Shown here piece by piece: positions 53,203 to 63,000 of a stretch of DNA of 64,000 bases. Origin of the DNA: Acherontichlamydia pituitae (GTDB taxonomy: Bacteria; Chlamydiota; Chlamydiia; Chlamydiales; Rhabdochlamydiaceae). Under the pieces are notes generated by a model that was given only the letters and a program-made list of their open reading frames with translations, ran no database searches and was not told where the DNA came from. The DNA is taken from positions 7,923 to 71,922 of the forward strand of contig JAHCAX010000010.1 in assembly GCA_019634675.1 (NCBI GenBank). Reading direction: 5' to 3'. The first letter of the stretch is position 1. Each line of letters opens with the position of its first letter. Made by a program: the position numbers and the translations under genes.

Positions 53203-55251
53203 ATGTCGAAAAAGATTTTGATCACATCTGCGCTCCCTTACGCTAACGGCCCGCTTCATTTCGGCCATATTGCAGGAGCTTATCTGCCGGGGGATTGTTA
53301 TGCCCGCTACGAAAGGCTGAAAGGGAACCGCGTCCTCTACATTTGCGGTTCCGATGAGTATGGAATAGCGATCACATTGAGCGCGGAAATGGCGGGAAGG
53401 AGCCCGAAAGAGCATGTCGATATCTTTCACGAGATCAACAAGGATCTTTTTCATAAGCTCAACTTTTCATTCGATCATTTTTCCCGAACGACATGGCCGG
53501 GACACATCAAGACCACGCAGCAGTTTTTCCTCGATCTGCTCCATAATGGGCACATTGAAGAAAAGGTCACAGAGCAGCTCTTTTCTGAAAAAGAAGGGAA
53601 GTTTCTGGCGGACCGCTACGTGACCGGCACATGCCCGAAATGCGGCTTTACGGAAGCAAGGGGCGATGAGTGCCAGCGGTGCGGCGCTAGCTATGAAGCG
53701 ACCGATCTGCTCAATCCCCGTTCCAAGCTGTCCCAAGCGCCGCTAGTTCGCAAGCCGACAAAGCATTGGTTTTTGCGCTTTGACCATTTTAAAGAACAGT
53801 TGACCGAGTGGATTGGAAAAAAGAATTGGAAGGCCAATGTCGTCAATTTCGCTAAGGCCTACATCGATGACCTTAAGCCGCGCGCCATCACACGCGATAT
53901 GGAGTGGGGCGTACCCTTGCCTCTTCCTGGAACGGAAGGAAAGGTCCTCTATGTCTGGTTCGATGCGCCGATCGGCTACATTTCCGCAACCCAGGAATGG
54001 GCGGAGCTGCAAAAGAAACCTGAGGCGTGGAAAGATTTTTGGCTTGATCCCCAAACTACGCTTGTCAACTTCATCGGCAAGGACAACATCCCGTTCCACG
54101 CGGTGTTCTTCCCTGCAATGACCATGGGGCAGAACCAGCCTTATAAACTTGTGGACCAGCTTCCTGCCAATGAGTTCTTTAACCTCGAAGGGAAGCAGTT
54201 TTGCAAATCGGACGGCTGGACGATCAACCTCGATTCTGTTTTCAAGCAGTTCACCACGGACCAGATCCGGTATGCGATCGCCTCCAACGCTCCTGAAAAC
54301 CAAGATTCTGATTTTTCCTGGAAAGATTTCCAGATGCGCTGCAACAGCGAACTTCTCGGCAAGTACGGCAACCTTGTCAACCGCACCCTTGTGTTCCTCC
54401 AGGCCCAGTGCGAAGGAAAAGTGCCAGCGCTGACGCATCCCCACCCCATCGATATCGACTTCTTGAAAAAGATCAAAGAACTCGTCCATGAAGCGGACGT
54501 CGCCTATAGCAATTTTCAATTGCGCAGGGCCAGCCAGATCATCATGGAGATCGCCCAAGCCGGCAATGTCTACTTCGATACGAAAAAACCGTGGGTCGCA
54601 GCCAAGAGCGCGCTGACCCATCACGATATGCAGACAACGATCGCCTGCTGCTTGGAATGCATCAAGTGCATGGCATTGGTCTCCTCTCCTATCATTCCTG
54701 AAACGGCAGACCGCATTTGGAAAATGCTCGGGTATTCATTGACCCTGCATGAGCTAAAATGGGATATGGTCGTCAATTCTCAGCTTCCTGAAGGGCATAA
54801 GCTCGAAGCTCCCCAAGTCCTCTTTAACAAGGTAGAAGATAGCGTGATCCAGCAAGAGATCGATAGCTTGCAAAAGCTAGTTGTCAAACCGGCAGCTAAG
54901 GAAGCTAAATCTGCTGAGCCTCTCAAAGAGCAGATCAGCATCGATGAGTTCCGCAAAGTCGATCTGCGCATCGCCAAGGTCCTGCATGTAGAAAGAGTTC
55001 CTAAAAGCAAAAAGCTCCTTAAGCTGACTGTCGATATCGGCTTTGAGCAGAGGACGATCGTCTCCGGCATCGGCGAAAAAATCGAAGATATTTCGACCCT
55101 CGTTGGCCGCAGCATCGCAGTGGTCGCGAACTTGAAGCCGACAACGTTAATGGGAATTGAAAGCCAAGGGATGATCCTTTCAGCCGAAGTCTCCAGCGGT
55201 TTTGAGCTCCCTTCTTTTACCGAAGCTCTTCCTGGCACTCCAGTTATTTAA
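53203..55251 (+). CDS. metG: Methionyl-tRNA synthetase
   Basis: A 682-aa class I synthetase. ALPYANGPLHFGHIAG carries the HIGH-type motif; CPKCGFTEARGDECQRCG is the zinc knuckle; the KMSKS-loop equivalent is KQFCKSDGW with a Cys in place of the first Ser. The anticodon-binding helical domain follows, and residues about 575-682 are a C-terminal EMAP/Trbp111 tRNA-binding domain (IDEFRKVDLRIAKVLHVERV). Length and order match E. coli-type dimeric MetRS. Confidence 0.96.
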   Translation: MSKKILITSALPYANGPLHFGHIAGAYLPGDCYARYERLKGNRVLYICGSDEYGIAITLSAEMAGRSPKEHVDIFHEINKDLFHKLNFSFDHFSRTTWPGHIKTTQQFFLDLLHNGHIEEKVTEQLFSEKEGKFLADRYVTGTCPKCGFTEARGDECQRCGASYEATDLLNPRSKLSQAPLVRKPTKHWFLRFDHFKEQLTEWIGKKNWKANVVNFAKAYIDDLKPRAITRDMEWGVPLPLPGTEGKVLYVWFDAPIGYISATQEWAELQKKPEAWKDFWLDPQTTLVNFIGKDNIPFHAVFFPAMTMGQNQPYKLVDQLPANEFFNLEGKQFCKSDGWTINLDSVFKQFTTDQIRYAIASNAPENQDSDFSWKDFQMRCNSELLGKYGNLVNRTLVFLQAQCEGKVPALTHPHPIDIDFLKKIKELVHEADVAYSNFQLRRASQIIMEIAQAGNVYFDTKKPWVAAKSALTHHDMQTTIACCLECIKCMALVSSPIIPETADRIWKMLGYSLTLHELKWDMVVNSQLPEGHKLEAPQVLFNKVEDSVIQQEIDSLQKLVVKPAAKEAKSAEPLKEQISIDEFRKVDLRIAKVLHVERVPKSKKLLKLTVDIGFEQRTIVSGIGEKIEDISTLVGRSIAVVANLKPTTLMGIESQGMILSAEVSSGFELPSFTEALPGTPVI

Positions 55252-55285
55252 AGTGGCGGGCTTTCAGCCCGCGCCATCATCAATC

Positions 55286-56437
55286 TTAGAATGTAAAGCC
55301 CATATTGGCGGTGAGGCCGTGCAGGTATAAGTCGGTGTTGCCCCCGCTTGTCCCGATGATCTGGACATCGTTCAATGTGCGCATCATGTTCTGCGACCAC
55401 AAGTAGTTGAAATCATAAGTAGCGCTCAAGTCGAAATGGCACCGTTTTTTGGAAAAATAGGTTCCCCAGCCCAAGCCCAAGTTTGCTTCCGCCATCGGTC
55501 TTACGCAAGGGCGGTTATGCATATCGTAAGAGACTTTGATGCCGCCTGCCACAAAAGGATCTTCTGAGTGGGTCACTTTAGTGAACCGAGTGTATAAAAT
55601 GCTCGCTCCCACTTCGCCTTGCAGTCTAAAACCGGCTCCTAAGAGAAAATGAGCGTCGAGGCCAGCTCTAGGTCCGATTGCCCATGAGTTGAGATGGTTG
55701 TGCGAATGGACTGTGCTCGATGGCGGCGAAACGTTGAGGGCCCCTTTTAGACGGATGTTCAATGATTGCTCGATCCATGAGGTGCGCAGGCCGATAAACG
55801 GGGTCAATGTCAGCATCCGTCCCGAGTACATAGGTCTTTCAACGACAGCGTCCAACCAGTCAAGCTCGAGGTGCCATTTTGACGAAAGATGTCTGGCCGC
55901 TATCCCTTGACCTTGAGGAGATGCTTGATAAAACCAGTCGGTCAAGTACAAGGCGCCGATCCCATTTCCAGCGCTTGGCGCCGACTCTGATTTTGTGTTC
56001 AGAAGATGCAAACGGGTATAGTCGACTTTGAAGACCCAATTGTCCGGATGCAAGTTGAAGCCGAGGCCGACTTTAAAGCCCGATGAATATTCGAAATTTT
56101 GAAAGATGGTCTTGCCTTCATGCTTAGAAGGGATGACGAGATTTGTACCGCTGATGTAGGCGGCAGAAGTTGCTAGGTCAAGCCCGTCTTCTCCGGCAAA
56201 CCAATAGATGTAGGAAGCTGTCGTAATGAGGTGCCAAGAATGGTTCGGTTTAATCGAAGCGGGATAGTTGTACCCCTCCGGTGTGCTTGAATCGAGGCTC
56301 TTATCTCCGCGCTCAAAGGAGGAATCGGTTTGCGAAGGGCTTATGTTGGTCTGCGCTGGCTGACTGTTTCCATCGCTAGGGGATGGATTTACGCTGAACA
56401 TGTTAAAATAAGCCAATAACGGGATTATGGTTAGCAT
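55286..56437 (-). CDS. Outer membrane porin, Legionella-type MOMP family
   Basis: A 383-aa protein with a short hydrophobic leader (MLTIIPLLAYFNMFSV) and then a Ser/Gln-rich linker. The body alternates amphipathic beta strands (GFKVGLGFNLHPDNWVFKVDYTRL, LTPFIGLRTSW, WAIGPRAGLDAHFLL) and ends in GLTANMGFTF, a terminal Phe typical of barrel proteins recognised by Bam. The layout fits the Legionella_OMP/MOMP-like family that is expanded in Waddlia-type chlamydiae, where it replaces Chlamydia OmpA. GGGGAG precedes the start. Convergent with metG. Confidence 0.85.
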   Translation of the reverse strand: MLTIIPLLAYFNMFSVNPSPSDGNSQPAQTNISPSQTDSSFERGDKSLDSSTPEGYNYPASIKPNHSWHLITTASYIYWFAGEDGLDLATSAAYISGTNLVIPSKHEGKTIFQNFEYSSGFKVGLGFNLHPDNWVFKVDYTRLHLLNTKSESAPSAGNGIGALYLTDWFYQASPQGQGIAARHLSSKWHLELDWLDAVVERPMYSGRMLTLTPFIGLRTSWIEQSLNIRLKGALNVSPPSSTVHSHNHLNSWAIGPRAGLDAHFLLGAGFRLQGEVGASILYTRFTKVTHSEDPFVAGGIKVSYDMHNRPCVRPMAEANLGLGWGTYFSKKRCHFDLSATYDFNYLWSQNMMRTLNDVQIIGTSGGNTDLYLHGLTANMGFTF

Positions 56438-56583
56438 TGGAACTCCCCATTAGGTTTGAGAATTTAATTTGGGATATACACAAAAGAGGTTTTGTCGAAT
56501 ATCAATTTTAATTTGCTTGCGGGCAAATCACTTAAGGAAATAATTTTTGAAGATGAAAAACTCCAACATAAGGAATGGTCTTC

Positions 56584-58590
56584 ATGAAACTGTTTCGAAA
56601 TCTTATCTTAGCAAGCTTAGCTTGTTGTGCAACGGCGCTTGCAGCCAATCCTAATCCGCCTGTTTGGCCTGCAAATGTCTACGTGTTCACGCAGTTGATG
56701 TCACCGGTGATCATTCAAAGCACAATCGATGGAGTATTTGCAACGAACGGGGGGCAGGTGCCTCCTGACAATGGACAGTTTGTCAACCAGGGCTATGCAT
56801 TTCTGTTTGCGCCGGGGACATATACCTCAACGAATTCTTCAGAGGGCTACAGGATCGGGTATTATACTTCGATCATGGGGTTAGGGGAGAATCCAGGAGA
56901 TACCATCATTAACAGCGTTTCTTGTCCGCAAGGGAATCCTGATTACATGGTAGGAGCACTCAACACTTTTTGGAGGTCTGCCGAAAACTTTAAGACGACG
57001 ACGCCTGGCGTTTGGGTGCCGACAACTGCAGTCGGAATGACATGGGCGGCCTCTCAAGCATCTCCATTAAGGAAAATCCACTTGGATGGAACGCTTTATC
57101 TGTTCCAGCTTGCCCTTCCGGGATTTCAAGGTGGATTTTCGAGCGGCGGTTTTATGGCCGACTGCAAAATTTCCGGGGATTTGATGAACCAAAGCGCTGT
57201 TGTTTCAGGATCCCAGCAGCAATGGATCACTCGAAACACCGATATGACTGTGCCAAGCGGATCGGTGTGCAGTGGCGTTTCCCCTTGTCCTAACTGGTCT
57301 AATGGTGTGTGGAGCCAGGTCTTTGTGGGATGCAATGGCGCACCTGCCAGCCATTGCAGCAACTGTCCAACTGGAACGCCGCCGTGCGGATGCCTGAACT
57401 GCACAGATCCATCATGTACGGCCACCTGCACTGGAAATCCATATACGACTGTCGCTGCGACGCCGATCATTGCTGAAAAACCCTACATTACCACTGATGC
57501 TGGAGCAGGGAGCTACAAACTAAAAATTCCCCAAATCGAGACGAACAAGATAGGCACATCGGAAGACAATAGCACCCCAGTGGTATCTGTCGACTTTACA
57601 CAGGTCTATGTCGCAAGGGCATCATCTGATACTGCGGCAACGATCAACCAGCAGATCGAAGCGGGCTACCATGTGATCCTGACTCCAGGAACTTATAACC
57701 TGACCGACCCGATCCAGATCAATAAACCGGATATTGTTGTCCTTGGCATCGGATTCCCCATTATCATTTCTTCTACAGGAAAACCTTGCATTGTTGTCGG
57801 ATCGGTCAGCGGCGTTAGAGTAGGAGGAGTCTTGCTGCAAGCAGGCCCGAGCACGAATCCCGTTACGCCGACGCTGCTCCAATGGGGGCCTGTTGGCGGA
57901 GACCAGTCGATCACAAGCGGTTTTCTCTATGACTGTTTCTGCAGGACGGGAAGATTTAGCGGCAATCCGAACGAGCCTTTTAATCAAACTGAGCTCATGG
58001 TGCAGATCAATAGCGATAAGATTGTCTGCGACAACCTATGGCTGTGGAGAGCGGACCATGACAGCCAGGGCCTTGTCTACAATGAAGATAATTACTGCAA
58101 TACGGCGATGCAGGTGAACGGAAATAACGTGACTGCCTACGGACTTGCTTGCGAGCATACGGTCCAAGATATATGCCAATGGAACGGCAACAATGGCAGC
58201 TGCTATTTCTTTCAGGCGGAATTCCCGTATGACGTGACGGAAAGTTATGGGACATCTGGATATGTCGGCTACCGCGTTGGAAATGCAGTGAGCAACCATC
58301 TTTCCTTTGCTGCCGGCGTTTACTCGTTCTTTAGAGATCATAATGTCTTTGTCAAGAGTGGAATCTGCGCTCCTGCAGGGCCGGGAATTCAGTTCACCAA
58401 TGCTTTCACCCGCTACTTGAACGGCAACGGGGGGATTGGAAGCGTTCTTAATGGAAATTTGGGGATGAACCAAAATTGCAACACGCCTCAGAGCCCTTCT
58501 GTCACTGTGGAATGCCCAGGACCGGCATACCTTTGCGATGGCACCGACCAGCAATGCCAGCCGCCGACGCGCGGTAGAAGAAGATATTAA
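56584..58590 (+). CDS. Secreted parallel beta-helix protein (GH55-like / 'coagulation factor 5/8 type' family)
   Basis: A 668-aa protein with a clear signal peptide (MKLFRNLILASLACCATALAA). Residues about 340-640 (HVILTPGTYNLTDPIQINKP, GIGFPIIIS, GVRVGGVLLQAGPS, LWLWRADHDSQG, VNGNNVTAYGLACEHTVQD, QAEFPYDV) match a family in actinobacteria, fungi and oomycetes usually labelled 'coagulation factor 5/8 type' or adenylyl cyclase and related in fold to GH55 beta-1,3-glucanases. No activity has been shown that I know of. Residues about 225-285 insert a Cys-rich loop (CSNCPTGTPPCGCLNC). The likely start is ATG 56584; AAGGA is well placed for it. Confidence 0.85.
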   Translation: MKLFRNLILASLACCATALAANPNPPVWPANVYVFTQLMSPVIIQSTIDGVFATNGGQVPPDNGQFVNQGYAFLFAPGTYTSTNSSEGYRIGYYTSIMGLGENPGDTIINSVSCPQGNPDYMVGALNTFWRSAENFKTTTPGVWVPTTAVGMTWAASQASPLRKIHLDGTLYLFQLALPGFQGGFSSGGFMADCKISGDLMNQSAVVSGSQQQWITRNTDMTVPSGSVCSGVSPCPNWSNGVWSQVFVGCNGAPASHCSNCPTGTPPCGCLNCTDPSCTATCTGNPYTTVAATPIIAEKPYITTDAGAGSYKLKIPQIETNKIGTSEDNSTPVVSVDFTQVYVARASSDTAATINQQIEAGYHVILTPGTYNLTDPIQINKPDIVVLGIGFPIIISSTGKPCIVVGSVSGVRVGGVLLQAGPSTNPVTPTLLQWGPVGGDQSITSGFLYDCFCRTGRFSGNPNEPFNQTELMVQINSDKIVCDNLWLWRADHDSQGLVYNEDNYCNTAMQVNGNNVTAYGLACEHTVQDICQWNGNNGSCYFFQAEFPYDVTESYGTSGYVGYRVGNAVSNHLSFAAGVYSFFRDHNVFVKSGICAPAGPGIQFTNAFTRYLNGNGGIGSVLNGNLGMNQNCNTPQSPSVTVECPGPAYLCDGTDQQCQPPTRGRRRY

Positions 58591-58601
58591 GAAAGATATC
58601 A

Positions 58602-58632
58602 AAAGCGCTCTAGCGCACTGCTAGGGCGCTTT
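58602..58632 (+). terminator. Rho-independent terminator after the beta-helix gene
   Basis: AAAGCGCTCTAGC pairs with GCTAGGGCGCTTT (one wobble) and is followed by TTTGTTG. Confidence 0.78.
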
Positions 58633-58633
58633 G

Positions 58634-58663
58634 TTGCAAATAATTATGTAGATGATGTATCAT
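58634..58663 (+). promoter_or_regulatory. Candidate promoter for the mitochondrial-carrier gene
   Basis: TTGCAA (58634-58639), 18-base spacer, TATCAT (58658-58663). It would give a leader of about 215 bases containing hairpins (GCTTCT/AGAAGC near 58774; GCGGG/CCCGC near 58788) before the gene at 58886. Confidence 0.4.
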
Positions 58664-58885
58664 CTTTGTCCATGGAACAAGAAAGTTTGCATTTTAACAC
58701 CTTTTGCATGACTTCCGGGGCCTTTTACGCCTCTACGGTTCCTTCTGTTCAAATCAAATCAGCAGCTTCTCTTAAGAAGCGGGGCTTCCCTACCCGCTAA
58801 ATTTATTTTTTCAGCTACATTCTTTTTTTAAAAAATCGATCTCAAAAAGGTCGGAAAAATAAATTATTTTAGGAGAAATTTTTGT

Positions 58886-59707
58886 ATGTCTATTCACACA
58901 GAGCCGCAGCTCAACGCGGCCGGAAATTATACATTGGGAGTCGGCGCTGATATTTTCAGCGTGCTGGCCACCCAGCCATTAGATACCGCAGCAACGTATG
59001 TCATGAGCCGGAAAGGGATGCCTCCTTTCGGAACATGGCTATGGCGCGGCGCTGCAGCGAACTGCTCAGGAGCTTTTGTCCAGGGGGGAGTGCCCTTCAT
59101 GGTCAACGGGCTGATCGCAGAGCATTTTTTTAAAACGCAGCACTTATCGCAAGGCCAGATGGTCGCTAATGGGGTTTTCACCGGGTTGATCTCGGCTGGC
59201 GCCATTGCCCCTTTTGAAAGGGTCGCTAAATTGCACCAGCTTCATGGAGGCAGCATCTATTCCGTTTGCCAAAGGTCGATAGCAGAAAATGGCATGGCGA
59301 GCTTTTTTAAAGCGGCAGGACCGATCGCCCTGCGCGATTCGATCGTGTTCGGGACATTTTTTGGTGGAAGGCGGGTCCTTGAAAACCAGCTTGAGCCTTA
59401 TGTGCCCCACGTTGGACTAAAAGAGGGGATAGCCAGCATTGCGACAGGAATTTTTGCAGGGGCTATCAGCACACCGGCAGCCCGCATCAATGTCCTGATG
59501 CAAGGCGATGTGCAAGGGACATATCCAACCATGGCGCGCACATTGCAGACCGTCGTCAAACAAGAAGGCGTCCAAAGCTTGTTCAAAGGAGCTGCCGCCC
59601 GTTCTGGTTTCATGGGAGGGTACTACCTCACTTTAGCGATCGGGTACAAAATGCTGCGCAACAACCTTCCGGGCATTTTTTATCAAAACACGGCATCTCA
59701 TTTGTAG
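58886..59707 (+). CDS. Mitochondrial carrier family (SLC25-like) protein
   Basis: A 273-aa protein with the threefold repeat of eukaryotic mitochondrial carriers. Signatures Px[DE]xx[KR] occur at P31 (PLDTAATYV), P109 (PFERVAKL) and in degenerate form P197 (PAARINVL), spaced 78 and 88 residues apart. The [DE]Gx4[FWY][KR]G motifs that close each repeat appear as ENGMASFFKA and QEGVQSLFKG, with WLWRGAAAN in repeat 1. Six membrane helices are expected. No Sec signal is present. This family is essentially eukaryotic; the known bacterial example is Legionella LncP, a Dot/Icm effector that inserts in the host mitochondrial inner membrane. An effector here, delivered by type III secretion, is the leading inference. 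AGGAG precedes the ATG. Confidence 0.86.
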   Translation: MSIHTEPQLNAAGNYTLGVGADIFSVLATQPLDTAATYVMSRKGMPPFGTWLWRGAAANCSGAFVQGGVPFMVNGLIAEHFFKTQHLSQGQMVANGVFTGLISAGAIAPFERVAKLHQLHGGSIYSVCQRSIAENGMASFFKAAGPIALRDSIVFGTFFGGRRVLENQLEPYVPHVGLKEGIASIATGIFAGAISTPAARINVLMQGDVQGTYPTMARTLQTVVKQEGVQSLFKGAAARSGFMGGYYLTLAIGYKMLRNNLPGIFYQNTASHL

Positions 59708-59712
59708 TGTTG

Positions 59713-59738
59713 TTGAGCCGGCGTTTGCGCCGGCTCAA
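59713..59738 (+). terminator. Rho-independent-like hairpin after the carrier gene
   Basis: TTGAGCCGGCG, loop TTTG, CGCCGGCTCAA: a perfect 11-bp stem followed by TTTCTTC, 6 bases after the stop codon. Confidence 0.75.
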
Positions 59739-59740
59739 TT

Positions 59741-59800
59741 TCTTCAACTCGACTTTGCAACTTTTTAGGACCCTAAAAAGTTGCAAAATCGAGTTGAAGA
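59741..59800. repeat. 60-bp near-perfect inverted repeat
   Basis: A 29-base arm (59741-59769) and its complement (59772-59800) with one mismatch and a 2-base centre. Part of the arm, AACTCGACTTTGCAACTTTT, recurs inverted at 42263-42282, and a variant (CTCGACTTTGCACATTTTTG) at 59883. Confidence 0.75.
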
Positions 59801-60012
59801 GAGCTTTCATTTTTGTCTGCATCGTTTCAAATATTAATTGAATTTTTGGAGGACATAGAATTAAATCTGTATTTGTACTGGTCTCGACTTTGCACATTTT
59901 TGGATCTGGCCGGTTCGCGCTTTAGGACGCTTCACCTGCTCTGCACTGCGAAGCTTTAGCGAAGCTTCTTCGTGTCTCCGCAGCCGCCTCCATCATTTTG
60001 AAAAGGAAAAAC
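59801..60012. other. Spacer upstream of the autotransporter gene
   Basis: Contains a third, diverged copy of the CTCGACTTTGCA motif (59883) and a small hairpin GAAGCTT/AAGCTTC near 59950. AT-rich at 59810-59870, where the autotransporter promoter probably lies. No ORF. Confidence 0.4.
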
Positions 60013-63000
60013 ATGTTCCATAACCGATATTCAATGGCTTCTCTTTCTCAAGGAACGATGGGAAAATATGTCCGTTCGCTGTTCTATTTTTCAGCGCTGT
60101 TGCAATCTTCTGCTCTCTTTGGAACAACGTATACTGTCAATAGCACGGCAGACACGAACACAGGCGCAGGAACAGCGGGAACCCTTCGCTATTGTATCAA
60201 CCAAGCGAACAATGCAGCGGGGCCCAATACCATCCAATTCGGTACTGCCGGAACAATCATTCTGACGCAATCGTTGCCGCCGATCGGTTCGAATATTACT
60301 ATCGTCGATGCGATGTCGAATGCCATTACAATTAACGGTACAAATGGCGGAAACTCTTACCAGCCTTTTTTTATTGCTCCCAATTCAACCGGATTCACTT
60401 TTCAAAATACCGGCGGCGGATCGATCGCCGTTCAAAATGCAGCTTCGATCGGCGGTAATGGAGGGCAGTCAGGAGGAGGCGGCGCATTAGGAGCTGGCGG
60501 CGGGCTATTTGTTGGCGAGAACAATACGGTTACATTGCAAGGAGTAAGCTTTTCCGGATGTTTTGCTCAAGGTGGAAATGGTGGGACCATCATTTTTTCT
60601 GGTAGCGGCGGCGGCGGTGGAATGAGCCAAGGCACCGGCGGAAACGGGAAAGCTAATGGAAGTGATGCGGGCGGCGGCGGCGGCGGTTATGGCGGTGTTG
60701 GAGGAAATGCTGGCTGTTGCGGCGGCGGTGGCGGCGGCGGAGGAGGATTGTTTTTAAGCGGAGGCAATGGAGGAGACGGCTGGGGGGAAGGGATTAATGG
60801 AGGCGGCGGCGGATCTGATGGCACTGCTGGGCAGAGTTCGTCTGCAAGCAATGGAGGAAATGATCTTGCAGGAAATCTTGGAGGAGCAGGCGGCTCGCCG
60901 GGAGTAAATGGCGGAAATGGGACAGGCAATAGCGGCGGCGGAGGAGGCGGCGGCGCAGCGAGCGGCGTAAACGCAGGCAATGGTGGAAATTCTCAAATGG
61001 GCGCTGGTGGAGGCGGGTCAAATTTAAGTCAGACTGCTAATGGCGGCAACGGGGGGAATTCGACAGGTTTGTTTGGCGGCGGCGGCGGCGGCGGATCTGG
61101 TATCCAAGTCGGTCCGGGATCGGGGGGAAATGGAGGATTTGCAGGAGGAGGTGGCGGCGGGGCTAGCGCGGATGTCAATGTTGATGGGCCAGGAGGAAAT
61201 GGAGGATTTGGCGGCGGCGGCGGCGCGGTCAACGCTTTGAGTTCTAGTGGGGTGAGTACTGCAAACGTCGGCAATGGAGGATTTGGCGGAGGCGGAGGAG
61301 GAGGGCTCTACACGAGTTCTAGTTCAGGGAAGGGGGGATTCGGAGCATCGGACGGAAGTAGATTTGCAGGAGGAGAAGGGGGCGCAGGAGCTGCATTAGG
61401 CGGAACGATCTTCGTATCAAAAGGGGCTACGCTCAATATCATGGACTTTCCCTCATCGATTTCTTCCGGGATCTCCAAAGCAGGAACAGGGGGAAGAGGT
61501 ACAGCTTTTGCCGCAGGGCCGGACATCTTTTTGATGTCGGGAGGTACGATCTCCTTTCAACAAGCAACTGCATTTACCATCAACACTTCGATCGCTAGCG
61601 ACGGGGGAGCCGGCGGCGGTAGCGGCGGCGGACTCATCATGAACAATGCTTTGGGTTCCTTAACTTTAGGAGGGAGTAATACCTACACGGGCAGCACTAC
61701 TTGTTCAGCAGGAACAATCAAGATTGGCCAAGATGCCAACCTTGGCGCCAGCGGCAATGGACTTACAATACAGAATGGAGGAAACTTCGAATTCATAGGT
61801 TCAACGACCTTGAACTCCTCTCGTGTTGTCACAATAGGTGCAGGCGGTGCCGGATTGATTGTTGATTCTGGAGTGAACGGCGCCATTGCAGGAACTGTGA
61901 CGGGATCGGGTCTTCTAACGAAGACAGGCACTGGAACCCTTGGTCTGCAAAATGGGTCCAACAATTTTTCCGGAGGAATACAGATCAATCAAGGAACGGT
62001 GCAGGTTGCCAACGCCTCCCAGCAATCCAATCCGATGTCTTTGGGAACGGGAACGGTGACGCTGAACGGAGGGAATTTAGAAGTCCTTTCCAATTATGGG
62101 AACAACAATACGATCTCCAATGCCATTACTGTTTCTACTTCCGCCCAGATCCTATCCGATCTTCCCGCGGGCCAGAACCTCACCTTTTCAGCAGCGCCGG
62201 CTATCAATGCTGGGACGTTGACTATTGCCCAATCCGCTGCTAGCAATACCATTTTATCTGGCGGGACCTCTGGAGCTGGCAATTTATCGACCTCAGTCCC
62301 GGGACAAGTGGTGCTCCAAGCCGCAGCTGCCCACTCGGGAACTACGACCGTCCAATCGGGAACTCTTGCTGTTTCATCTACGGGCTCCATTACCAATTCG
62401 AGTTCTGTGCAAGTCAACTCCGGAGGGGTTTTTTCCGTTAACGGAAGCGTATCGCCGCCCGTTCAAGTGAACCTTGGCGCTATATTAAAAGGCTTAGGCC
62501 CTTTTGGAAATACGGTCACCGTCAATGGAACGATCGCACCTGGCAATTCGATCAACACAATGGTAGGGACGAACTTTATCCTGAATTCAGGATCGACATA
62601 TGAGGCTGAGATCAGCAATACCACATCAAATCTGATCAGTGCGAGCGGGACAGTCACAATCAATGGCGCTAATCTCGTATTGATTCCTAGGAACTTTAGC
62701 GCTCCTGCCGTTTCCACCTATACGATCATTACTGCCGGATCTGTGGTCAATAATTCGCCGTTTGTTTTTACGAATCCTTTGGCGCGGTATGCATTCAATG
62801 TGGTCTATTCCGCCAACAGTGTCACGCTTGTGCTTAACAGCGGACCTTTCCCTTTTAATACGATCGTCACAAAGGGCAATGCAGGAAAAGTGGCCCAGTG
62901 TTTTGAAGTGCTTTACTTGCAAGATCATCCCGACCTTGCTGAGATTGTAACGATCCTTGAACTGCAAACAGTCGGTCAGATGACAAAATCGTTCAATGAA

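Noticed and set aside
53743..54624. 293-aa ORF on the minus strand inside metG
   Set aside because: Antisense to conserved MetG sequence with no protein family features.
60687..60980. Pro-rich 97-aa ORF antisense to the glycine-rich region
   Set aside because: Poly-Pro is simply the complement of GGN glycine codons.
60600..61300. GGC/GGA repeats considered as a CRISPR or simple non-coding repeat
   Set aside because: They are in frame within a single long autotransporter ORF; no regular spacer pattern.
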